Source of the DNA: DATNBT01 sp964579765
Lineage (GTDB): Bacteria; Acidobacteriota; Vicinamibacteria; Vicinamibacterales; CAVVIG01
Assembly (NCBI GenBank): GCA_964579765.1
Contig: CAZOIK010000209.1
Location: forward strand, 1-6,159
DNA: 6,159 bases
Direction of reading: 5' to 3'
The notes under the pieces were generated by a model. That model did not search any database and was not told the DNA's origin. It saw only the letters and a program-made list of their open reading frames with translations. Below, piece by piece: positions 1-6,159 of the stretch (position 1 is the first letter of the stretch; every line of letters begins with the position of its first letter). The position numbers and the translations under genes are program-made.

Positions 1-2134
1 GGCAGGCCGCGAAGTCGGCGCCGGGAATCGCGGCGTCGATGGTGTGGCGATCAGGATGGCGCTCGACGGCAATCGGCCCGCCGGGCGTCGTCCTGGAGAC
101 GGCGATGGTGAAGGAGACGAGCGCGCCCGGCGCCGCGTGGAAGGCGGTCAGCGGCACGCAGACGTCCAGCGCGCGGGCCGCCGCGGCGCGCGCGCCCTGT
201 AAGTTAACATAACACTCCTTATCGGACGTCTGCGACACGACGACCTTGAGCGGCGCCGGCTCGAAGAACGCCACCGTGACCTGATGGCCGGCCGCCAGCT
301 GCCCGGCCATCGGCGCCGGCCCGTCGAGCCGCAGACACAGCTCCGCGTCGCGCGTGAACCCGAACAGTACGCGCGTCACGACCGGAGGCGCCGCCTCGAT
401 CTGGTGCATCGCGCCGGCCGTCCGCCGCGGCGCAAACACGCCCGCGCCCAGCCACTCGAAATAGCTGTGATCCCGGCCGTCGATCGCCGGCGCAATCCAC
501 CCGACCGGTGGCTGCACGTCGTCAACCGTCCGGACCGCCGTCGAGATGTTGCTCAGGAACAGATCGTCGGGCACCGGGCGATCCAGCAGCCGGTAGGCGT
601 TCCGGAGATGCCGCCGGAAGAGATCGTCGAACTCGGCGTCGTGATCCGACGAGTGGTCGTCGCCGTACCACCAGAACCAGTCGCTGCCTTCGGCGATGAG
701 GATTTCCTCCTGCGCCGCCGCCCGCGACGCGGGGGCGACGGAGGGCGACTCGTGCAGCGCCTGGCGCGCCGCCGCGAGCTGGTCCCAGGCCCGCTGATCG
801 TCGCGATGGCCGATCCAGATGTAGAAGTTCGCGTCGATCCACGAGCCCGGGAAGATGCCGTCGAGCACGGGACCGGGGCCCGCGCAGGCCTCGGCCATCG
901 TGACCGTCGTGAGCTCGGGGTGACGCTGAAGCTGTCCGTACAGGGCGCGCAGGAACGGACGGCCGCCGCCCTCGAAATGCTCCCACGCGTTCTCGCCGTC
1001 CAGAATCACCGGGATGACCGCGTCGTCTCTCCCCGTCCGGGCCTGGTAACGCCGGCCCGCGTCGAGCAGACGCGCCACGAAGTCCGAGGCCGCCGCCTCC
1101 GCCTCCCAGCCCGAGTAGACGAAGCCGATGAGGTCGGACAGGGTGTGATCGCGGAACAGGCAGCTGACGTCGCGTCCACCGGCCGAGACGCGGTATGGCG
1201 TGTAGAGCCGTTCAGGCTGCTGCAGCTGCCCGGTGGCGTCCCGCGTGAACGCGATGCCGAGCGAGTTCGCCAGGATCTGCTCGTCGGTGGCCATCCACTG
1301 GAACCCGGCCTGCGCGACGAGCGGCACCATCGCATCCGACACCGAGCCTTCCGACGGCCACAGGCCGACCGGCCGCCGCCCGAACAGCCGCTCGTGGCAC
1401 GCGACGGCGCGCTCGAGCTGTTCGGCCGCGTCCTCGGGGTGCTGAAACCGGCGCTTCGGCATCGCCGACGAGGGATGCGTCCGCAGGTAGACGTCCGTGT
1501 CGCACAGCAGCGGAAGAATCGGATGGTAGAACGGGGACGTCGAGACCTCGATCTGGCCCCGCTGCACGCCGTCGCGGTATTCCGGGATCACGCGATTCAG
1601 CAGCTCGAGCTCGACGCGGCGCAGCACGTGCTTGTCGTCTTCGCTGAAGTTCCTGCCCTTGGCGACGAGCCCGCGCACGCGGTCGTCGCCGTCGAGGTAC
1701 AGGGGATCGATCCACGCCAGCTTGTGCCAGACCTGCAGATCGCGCAGGTCGCCGGTGCCGTACGCGCCGCTTCCCCGCTGCTCCGCCAGCTCGCGATAGC
1801 GCGGATAGACGTCGATCATCCGCTGCCGCTGCGCGTGGAAGAAGTTGGCGATGATGAAGTCGCGGTCCGACGGCGTGAGGTCGGTCGCGGGCTTCACGCT
1901 CACGTCGAGGTACGGATCCTGCGCGCGGTCTTCGGCGAACGCCTCGACCTGCACCAGGAGCGACGGCACCAGGTTGAACGTCACCCGCACGCCGGGAAAC
2001 TCGCGCAGGATCGCCGCCATGCCGTAGTAGTCCTTGAGCGCGTGCAGCCGGACCCACGGCAGGATGTGCTCGCGCGTGACGAGGTCCTCGTAATAGGGCT
2101 GGTGCATGTGCCACAGGAGGGCGACGCGGGTCAT
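1..2134 (-). CDS. Glycoside hydrolase family 57 (alpha-amylase/alpha-glucanotransferase-like), 3' end cut by window
   Basis: Retaining glycosidase or glucanotransferase of family GH57, probably acting on alpha-1,4-glucans such as glycogen; no signal peptide is visible, so probably cytoplasmic. The frame reads open for 711 codons from ATG at 2134 to the left edge without a stop. The conserved GH57 regions appear in order: HMHQPYY at residues 9-15; GQIEVSTSPFYHP at 193-205; GLWPSEGSVS with the expected nucleophile Glu262; VILDGENAWEHF with the expected acid/base Asp379; and WIDANFYIWIGH at 432-443. WFWWYGDDHSS at 486-496 and YFEWLGAG at 558-565 are typical of the long bacterial 'alpha-amylase/alpha-mannosidase' GH57 group (COG1449). 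The part after about residue 580 looks like the C-terminal beta-sandwich, and from remembered family lengths the stop should be close. The start is fixed by the HxHQP motif a few residues in and by the lack of a nearby upstream start codon; no Shine-Dalgarno is visible. Family assignment is firm. The exact substrate (amylase, branching or transferase activity) cannot be decided from sequence alone. Confidence 0.93.
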   Translation of the reverse strand, partial: MTRVALLWHMHQPYYEDLVTREHILPWVRLHALKDYYGMAAILREFPGVRVTFNLVPSLLVQVEAFAEDRAQDPYLDVSVKPATDLTPSDRDFIIANFFHAQRQRMIDVYPRYRELAEQRGSGAYGTGDLRDLQVWHKLAWIDPLYLDGDDRVRGLVAKGRNFSEDDKHVLRRVELELLNRVIPEYRDGVQRGQIEVSTSPFYHPILPLLCDTDVYLRTHPSSAMPKRRFQHPEDAAEQLERAVACHERLFGRRPVGLWPSEGSVSDAMVPLVAQAGFQWMATDEQILANSLGIAFTRDATGQLQQPERLYTPYRVSAGGRDVSCLFRDHTLSDLIGFVYSGWEAEAAASDFVARLLDAGRRYQARTGRDDAVIPVILDGENAWEHFEGGGRPFLRALYGQLQRHPELTTVTMAEACAGPGPVLDGIFPGSWIDANFYIWIGHRDDQRAWDQLAAARQALHESPSVAPASRAAAQEEILIAEGSDWFWWYGDDHSSDHDAEFDDLFRRHLRNAYRLLDRPVPDDLFLSNISTAVRTVDDVQPPVGWIAPAIDGRDHSYFEWLGAGVFAPRRTAGAMHQIEAAPPVVTRVLFGFTRDAELCLRLDGPAPMAGQLAAGHQVTVAFFEPAPLKVVVSQTSDKECYVNLQGARAAAARALDVCVPLTAFHAAPGALVSFTIAVSRTTPGGPIAVERHPDRHTIDAAIPGADFAAC
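198..222. other. AT-rich island inside the GH57 coding region
   Basis: About 25 bp around GTAAGTTAACATAACACTCC (199-218) are roughly 70% A+T inside DNA that is mostly G+C. On the coding (minus) strand the codons here are GAT AAG GAG TGT TAT GTT AAC TTA, a run of A/T-ending codons unlike the rest of the gene, where C/G third positions dominate. The frame is intact. The island centres on GTTAAC within an imperfect 12-bp dyad (200-211). It may be a chance codon run, a regulatory site, or an internal promoter for a gene beyond the left edge. Confidence 0.3.
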
Positions 2135-2140
2135 ACGTTG

Positions 2141-2147
2141 TAGTCTA
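2141..2147. promoter_or_regulatory. Symmetric -10-like element between divergent starts (candidate bidirectional promoter)
   Basis: Only 23 bp separate the start of the GH57 gene (2134, minus) from the ATG of the permease gene (2158, plus). In this gap TAGTCTA is a perfect dyad around 2144. It reads TAGTCT on plus and TAGACT on minus, each keeping the T1, A2 and T6 positions that matter most in a -10 hexamer. A start site about 7 nt downstream would fall near 2153 on plus and near 2135 on minus, giving leaderless or nearly leaderless messages both ways. That agrees with the absence of a Shine-Dalgarno before either gene. I see no convincing -35 on either side. This is inference from position and symmetry. 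Confidence 0.3.
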
Positions 2148-2157
2148 GTGGGTGCCG

Positions 2158-4491
2158 ATGAGGATCTTCGACCGGTATGTGATCCGCGAGGTGCTGCTGC
2201 CGCTGGTGCTGTCGCTGCTGCTGCTCACCTTCCTGCTGATCATCCCGCCCGTGCTGAAGCAGGGCTATCAGCTGATTGCACAGGGCATCGATGCCTGGAT
2301 CGTGGCGAAGATCGTCGTCACGCTGCTGCCCCAGGCGCTCGGCGTCAGCATTCCCATGGCCGTGCTCCTGGGCCTGCTGATCGCCTTCGGGCGCCTCTCG
2401 GCCGACCGCGAGTTCGTGGCCATGCAGGCGTGCGGCGTCAGCATCTACCAGCTCCTCCGCCCGGTCGCGCTGATTGCCGCGCTCAGCACCGCCGCGACGC
2501 TCTACGTCATGATCGTCGCCCTGCCCGACGCGAACCAGGCGTTCCGCGAGATCACGTTCGGCGAGGTGACCCAGCGCGTCGAGAACCAGATCCGGCCGCG
2601 TGTTCTGTTCGACACGTTTCCGAACCACGTCCTCTACGTGCGCGAGCTCACCGACACGCACGGCATGCGCGACGTCTTCTTCGCCGACAGCTCCAAAGAA
2701 GGCGTCACGACGGTCTATCTCGCGCGCGAAGGCCGCGTCATCGTGGACCGCGTCAACAAGCTCGTCCAGCTGCAGCTGCTGCACGGGACGCAGCACACGA
2801 CCCGCTCGGCCGACCCCGACGAATACCAGGGCACGCAGTTCGAGGCGCTGAGCCTGAGCCTCGACGCCTCGACCGTCTTCGCGCCGCCGCCGCCGCGGAA
2901 CGCGCCCGAGATGACGATTGCCGACCTGCGCCGCACGATCGCGAAGACCAGGCCCGGCGAGCACGACTTCATCGACGCGCACCTGATGATCCAGAACAAG
3001 TTCTCGATTCCGGCGGCGTGTCTCGTGCTGGCCCTGGTCGCCCTGTCGCTCGGCGTGAGCAACCGCAAGGACGGCAAGCTCGCCAGCTTCGCCATCGGCT
3101 TCATCGTCGTCTTCGCCTACTACGTGCTGATGTACACCGCGCGCGCGGCGGCGTTCGGCGGCGTGCTCGCGCCGGACATCGCGCCGTGGGTGCCCGCCAT
3201 CGTGCTCGGCGCCCTCGGCGTCGCGCTGACTATCTGGCGGGCGCGATCGACGGACCGCCCGCCGCTGCTCGCGTTCTGGATGAGCCGCGCCGTCCGCAGC
3301 GCCTCCGACGACGGCGCCGCGCCGCAGACGCGGTCGGGGATGCTGCTCGGGTCGGCCTCGGCCATCCGCGTGCCGGGCCTGAAGCTGCTCGACCTCTACA
3401 CGACGCGCCAGTACGTCAGCATCTTCCTGCTCTCGGTGTGCTCGGCGCTCGGCGTCTTCTACATCTCGACGTTCATCGACCTCGCCGACAAGCTGTTCCG
3501 CGGCAAGGCGACGACGTCGATGCTGCTGCAGTTCTTCTACTATCAGACGCCGCAGTTCCTCTACTACATCATCCCGATTGCCGTGCTCGTCGCGACGCTC
3601 GTCACGATCGGCCTGATGACGAAGAACAGCGAGCTGGTCGTGATGAAGGCGTGCGGCATGAGCCTGTACCGCGCGGCGGCTCCCCTCGTGCTCTTCGCCG
3701 TCGGCGCCAGCGCCGCGCTCTTCGGCCTGCAGGAGGTCGTGCTCGCCCGCGCCAACCGGCACGCCGACCGCCTCGAGGGCGCGATTCGCGGCTGGCCGTC
3801 CACGGAGCCGAGCGCCGTCAATCGGTGGATTGCGAGCGACTCCGGCGACATCTACCACTACGACATCTTCGACCCGGCCCACGATCGGTTCATCCGGTTC
3901 ACGAAGTACCGCTTCGACACGCGGACCTGGCGCCTGCGCGAGGTGACGTACGTCGATACCATGGACGCGCCCGCGCCGGCCTCCGACGCGACGCTTCGCG
4001 ACTGGACGGCCCGGCGCGGCTGGGTGCGCACGCTGTCGCCGGCGCCCGTGCAGGGCGGAGTGACGACGGTGGACTACGCGCAGTTCGCGACGAAGACGCT
4101 GACGCTCGAGCAGCCGAACTACTTCAAGGCGGAAGTCCCGGATCCGGTGAAGATGAACTACCGGCAGCTGCGCGCCTACGTGGCGCAGCTCAAAGCGAGC
4201 GGCTTCAACACGGTGACCGCGATGGTCCAGATGCAGCGCAAGATCGCGTTCCCGTTCGCGACGGTCATCATGGCGCTGCTCGCGATTCCGTTCGCGGTCA
4301 CGACCGGACGCCGCGGCGCGATGTACGGCATCGGGATCGGCATCGCGCTGTCGATCGCCTACTGGGTGATTCTCAACATCTTCAGCGCGATGGGCGAAGG
4401 CGGCGTCCTCACGCCGACCGTCGCCGCCTGGGTGCCGAACGTCCTGTTCGGCCTCGCCGCACTGTACATGATCCTGACCGTTCGAACCTGA
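2158..4491 (+). CDS. lptFG: Single-chain LptF-LptG lipopolysaccharide export permease
   Basis: Inner-membrane permease of the LptB2FG ABC transporter, which extracts LPS from the inner membrane and passes it to LptC/LptA. The 777-residue product carries two YjgP/YjgQ-family units in tandem, where most bacteria have two proteins of about 360 residues. Unit 1 (LptF-like, 1-360): membrane segments near 12-33, 51-77, 101-122, 284-300, 310-330 and 343-360, with a periplasmic beta-jellyroll at about 125-265. Unit 2 (LptG-like, from about 408): segments near 419-442, 465-487, 506-528, 698-715, 722-743 and 756-775, with its jellyroll at about 530-685. Each unit has a coupling helix for LptB: DREFVAMQACGVS with Glu85, and NSELVVMKACGMS with Glu492. 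A linker at about 361-407 joins them. An in-frame TAG at 2146 limits the start to GTG 2152 or ATG 2158. ATG gives the usual MRIFDRYVIREVL opening and is preferred. No lptB, lptC or lptA lies in the window. Function is sure; the fusion is read directly from one uninterrupted frame. Confidence 0.95.
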   Translation: MRIFDRYVIREVLLPLVLSLLLLTFLLIIPPVLKQGYQLIAQGIDAWIVAKIVVTLLPQALGVSIPMAVLLGLLIAFGRLSADREFVAMQACGVSIYQLLRPVALIAALSTAATLYVMIVALPDANQAFREITFGEVTQRVENQIRPRVLFDTFPNHVLYVRELTDTHGMRDVFFADSSKEGVTTVYLAREGRVIVDRVNKLVQLQLLHGTQHTTRSADPDEYQGTQFEALSLSLDASTVFAPPPPRNAPEMTIADLRRTIAKTRPGEHDFIDAHLMIQNKFSIPAACLVLALVALSLGVSNRKDGKLASFAIGFIVVFAYYVLMYTARAAAFGGVLAPDIAPWVPAIVLGALGVALTIWRARSTDRPPLLAFWMSRAVRSASDDGAAPQTRSGMLLGSASAIRVPGLKLLDLYTTRQYVSIFLLSVCSALGVFYISTFIDLADKLFRGKATTSMLLQFFYYQTPQFLYYIIPIAVLVATLVTIGLMTKNSELVVMKACGMSLYRAAAPLVLFAVGASAALFGLQEVVLARANRHADRLEGAIRGWPSTEPSAVNRWIASDSGDIYHYDIFDPAHDRFIRFTKYRFDTRTWRLREVTYVDTMDAPAPASDATLRDWTARRGWVRTLSPAPVQGGVTTVDYAQFATKTLTLEQPNYFKAEVPDPVKMNYRQLRAYVAQLKASGFNTVTAMVQMQRKIAFPFATVIMALLAIPFAVTTGRRGAMYGIGIGIALSIAYWVILNIFSAMGEGGVLTPTVAAWVPNVLFGLAALYMILTVRT

Positions 4492-4497
4492 GTCAGC

Positions 4498-4527
4498 TGT
4501 CGTGCAGACCTTCAGGCCTGCACGACA
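4498..4527. terminator. Convergent hairpin, candidate bidirectional terminator without a U tract
   Basis: TGTCGTGCAG (4498-4507) is the exact reverse complement of CTGCACGACA (4518-4527), a 10-bp perfect stem. Inside it, after one A/C mismatch, CC pairs with GG around a TTCA loop, so the whole 30 bp is a near-perfect inverted repeat. It fills most of the 39-bp gap between the permease stop (4489-4491) and the PHP gene stop (TAG, complement of 4531-4533), the right place to end transcription from both sides. There is no run of T after the stem on either strand, so it is not a classic intrinsic terminator. It could act with Rho, protect 3' ends, or be a copy of a dispersed palindromic repeat. 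Confidence 0.5.
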
Positions 4528-4530
4528 TCA

Positions 4531-6159
4531 CTACTGCTCCAGCTTCGGCGACGTGATCCAGAGCCGGCCCGACGTGCCCGGCTTCGTGTTCGTCGTATCG
4601 ACGACGAAGAGCACGGCGCGGACGTCGCTCGCGGGGACGCGATAGGTCGGCGTGTCGCCGGCCGGCGCGAACTCGTCGAAGAAGATCGTGTGCGGCTGGC
4701 TGAACGTGTCCACGTAGACCGATCGTTCCCAGCGCGCGGAGGTGGTCCGCAGTTGAACCGAGATCCGCATCGGGCGCTCGGCGCGCGCGGCAAAGCTCAG
4801 GCGGTCGGCCGGCGCCAGCCCCCCGGGCGGCGTCACGACCAGCGCGGCGAACTGCCCCGCGCGCGCACCGCCCGACAGCCCGAACTCGACGCCGAGTCCG
4901 CTCTCCCCCGCCGGTGTCGCCGCCATCTGCACGGCGCCGGTGGACGACGGGTCGTGCTCGATCGTCCATGAGGCGAGCGAGCCGCCGTCGAACAGCGCCC
5001 GCGACGACGTCGCCGGCGGCCTCGGGTGGACGGCCGGCGTCGCCGGCTCCAGCGCCCGCACGTAGATCGGGTTGCTCGTAATCCACGGCGCGCGCGACCC
5101 CGGCGCGCGGACCTCCACCCAGTAGACCGCCGGGCCGGCGGGCGCGGTGATCGTGAAGTCCGGCTCGCGGCGATCGGCCACGATTGCCCGCATCCCGTCC
5201 CACACCGTCGTCGTGAACCCGTCGGGCGCGTCGCTGCGCACGTGCAGCGTCACCGGCCCCGCCACCGCCAGCTGATCGCCGGAGCGAACGGTGCCGAGCG
5301 GGTTTTCCGCGGTGAACTCGAAAGCCGGCGGCGTCGCGATCCCGTCGATCGCCGTGTACAAATGCCCGGCGCGAATGCCGCGAACAATCATCGCGGCGTC
5401 CGCCGCCGCGGTGCCCGTCAGCGCCCGCTCGGTGCGCACGTGCACGGACAGCGCGCGGAACGACGACTCGTAGCTCGGCAGCGGCACGGACAGACCGCCC
5501 GGAATCGGATCGCCCGACTTCCAGCCAATCTGCGCGTGCGCGTCGGCGCCCGCGATCGTCACGACATGGCGGCGCCTGCTCAGCGCGTCCCACCGATACA
5601 GGACGTCCGATCGCCTGACGAGGCTCGCGATCGACTCGGCCGGCCGCACGCCGTACGTAAGGACTCTCGCCAGCAGCCCGGCTCGCCCTCGCCAGCCGCC
5701 GGCCGCCTGCGTCCGCCACGCGGTGTCGAGGTTGACGATCTCGAGCCCGTCGAACGGCGCGGTCCACTCGCGCCAGCGGAGCTCGGGCTTCGGCGAATCC
5801 GGATGCGCGGCGATGCCGAAGCCGCCAAGCCGCTTCACGTCCTCGACGACGTCGCGCGGTTCGCCGCCGAGCGGATAAGGCGACGCGGGCATGTCGATCG
5901 CGATGTAGTGGCCGCCGGCCGTGCTGATTTCCGTGCCCTCGAGGCACAGCACGCCGTCGCGGTACACGGGCGGATCCGGCGCGCGCGTGCCGTCGCCGTG
6001 ATCGGTGATGACGACGAACTTCAGGCCGGCGCGGGCGGCGGCGCGTGCGATGTCATCGGCCGTGCCGCGGCCGTCCGATCGCACGGAATGCACGTGCAGG
6101 ATGCCCGGGATGCTGCCGTCGTCGAAGAGCGCAGCGAGGGCCAGGTGTTGCGGGGGGAG
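4531..6159 (-). CDS. PHP-domain metallohydrolase, CehA/McbA type, with C-terminal beta-rich domain; 5' end cut by window
   Basis: Metal-dependent hydrolase of the polymerase-and-histidinol-phosphatase (PHP) superfamily. Residues are counted from the right edge, where the frame is already open; 542 residues are visible. Metal-site motifs are all present: HVHSVRSDG (His22, His24), ITDHGDG (Asp53, His54), EGTEIS (Glu77) with GGHYIA (His84), AAHPD (His119) and GADAH (Asp206, His208). A beta-sandwich follows, ending in WITSNPIYVR near 359-368, a pattern usual in CehA/McbA-family proteins. A third region, about 385-542, is beta-rich with aromatic positions and a VVDTTNTKPGTSG segment, and resembles a galactose-binding or CBM-like jellyroll. 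The GTG at 6093 is not the start, because the first metal-binding His lies just upstream and the 22 upstream codons contain no ATG, GTG or TTG. The true start and any signal peptide are outside the window. Substrate unknown: CehA hydrolyses carbaryl, but the family is broad and a phosphoesterase or other ester/amide role is equally possible. The gene converges with the permease gene and shows no operon partner here. Confidence 0.9.
   Translation of the reverse strand, partial: LPPQHLALAALFDDGSIPGILHVHSVRSDGRGTADDIARAAARAGLKFVVITDHGDGTRAPDPPVYRDGVLCLEGTEISTAGGHYIAIDMPASPYPLGGEPRDVVEDVKRLGGFGIAAHPDSPKPELRWREWTAPFDGLEIVNLDTAWRTQAAGGWRGRAGLLARVLTYGVRPAESIASLVRRSDVLYRWDALSRRRHVVTIAGADAHAQIGWKSGDPIPGGLSVPLPSYESSFRALSVHVRTERALTGTAAADAAMIVRGIRAGHLYTAIDGIATPPAFEFTAENPLGTVRSGDQLAVAGPVTLHVRSDAPDGFTTTVWDGMRAIVADRREPDFTITAPAGPAVYWVEVRAPGSRAPWITSNPIYVRALEPATPAVHPRPPATSSRALFDGGSLASWTIEHDPSSTGAVQMAATPAGESGLGVEFGLSGGARAGQFAALVVTPPGGLAPADRLSFAARAERPMRISVQLRTTSARWERSVYVDTFSQPHTIFFDEFAPAGDTPTYRVPASDVRAVLFVVDTTNTKPGTSGRLWITSPKLEQ

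Noticed and set aside
284..2143. A 619-codon open frame on the plus strand opposite the GH57 gene.
   Set aside because: Its product is Arg/Val/Pro-rich low-complexity sequence with no recognisable motif, while the opposite strand encodes all five GH57 regions. Long antisense frames are expected in GC-rich genes with strong third-position G/C bias.
2881..2898. A GCCGCC trinucleotide run in the permease gene, considered as a microsatellite.
   Set aside because: It encodes a short Pro run (FAPPPPRNAP) between the jellyroll and the next membrane segment, and is too short and impure to be a phase-variable repeat.
2131..3882. A 583-codon minus-strand frame and an 816-codon plus-strand frame over the permease gene.
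   Set aside because: Both translate to Arg/Ala/Asp-rich sequence without domains or membrane segments. The permease frame has clear paired helices and coupling motifs, so these are shadows of it.
5033..5047. A perfect 15-bp dyad, GCCGGCGTCGCCGGC, in the PHP gene.
   Set aside because: It lies in coding sequence at an Ala/Pro-rich interdomain linker. GCC/GGC runs make such dyads common at this GC content, and its one-base loop is a poor RNA hairpin.
4493..5947. A 484-codon minus-strand frame overlapping the PHP gene in another frame.
   Set aside because: It has Arg/Ala-rich composition and no motif, and the PHP frame carries the complete metal-binding set.
1..6159. Possible CRISPR array, tRNA, transposon ends, phage genes or defence system.
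   Set aside because: No spaced direct repeats, tRNA-like cloverleaf, transposase or nuclease motifs were seen by eye, and nearly all bases are taken by the three genes.

Overview
The window is gene-dense, GC-rich bacterial chromosomal DNA. Three protein genes fill almost all of it, and both end genes run off the window. There are no RNA genes, insertion sequences, CRISPR arrays or phage genes. An LPS-export permease indicates a diderm host. The GC-rich codon use, the single-chain LptF-LptG permease and the PHP-hydrolase style suggest an acidobacterium-like organism, perhaps Vicinamibacteria. That placement is inference from general familiarity, not from a marker gene.

Layout: (1) 1-2134, minus strand, a glycoside hydrolase family 57 enzyme whose C-terminus lies beyond the left edge. 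(2) 2158-4491, plus strand, one open frame encoding an LptF-like and an LptG-like permease in tandem. (3) 4531-6159, minus strand, a PHP-domain metallohydrolase of the CehA/McbA type with an added C-terminal beta-rich domain; its N-terminus lies beyond the right edge. Genes 1 and 2 diverge with only 23 bp between their starts. That gap holds a 7-bp symmetric -10-like sequence that could serve both directions. Genes 2 and 3 converge on a 39-bp gap occupied by a near-perfect hairpin. No stretch over 300 bp lacks a gene.

The three genes do not form an evident pathway. The permease moves lipopolysaccharide from the inner membrane to the periplasmic bridge. The GH57 enzyme most likely acts on alpha-glucans such as glycogen in the cytoplasm. 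The PHP protein is a metal-dependent hydrolase of unknown substrate. I do not see a new defence, mobile or RNA-based system here. The points most worth a second look are the fused permease, the compact divergent start region, the convergent hairpin, and an AT-rich island inside the GH57 gene.
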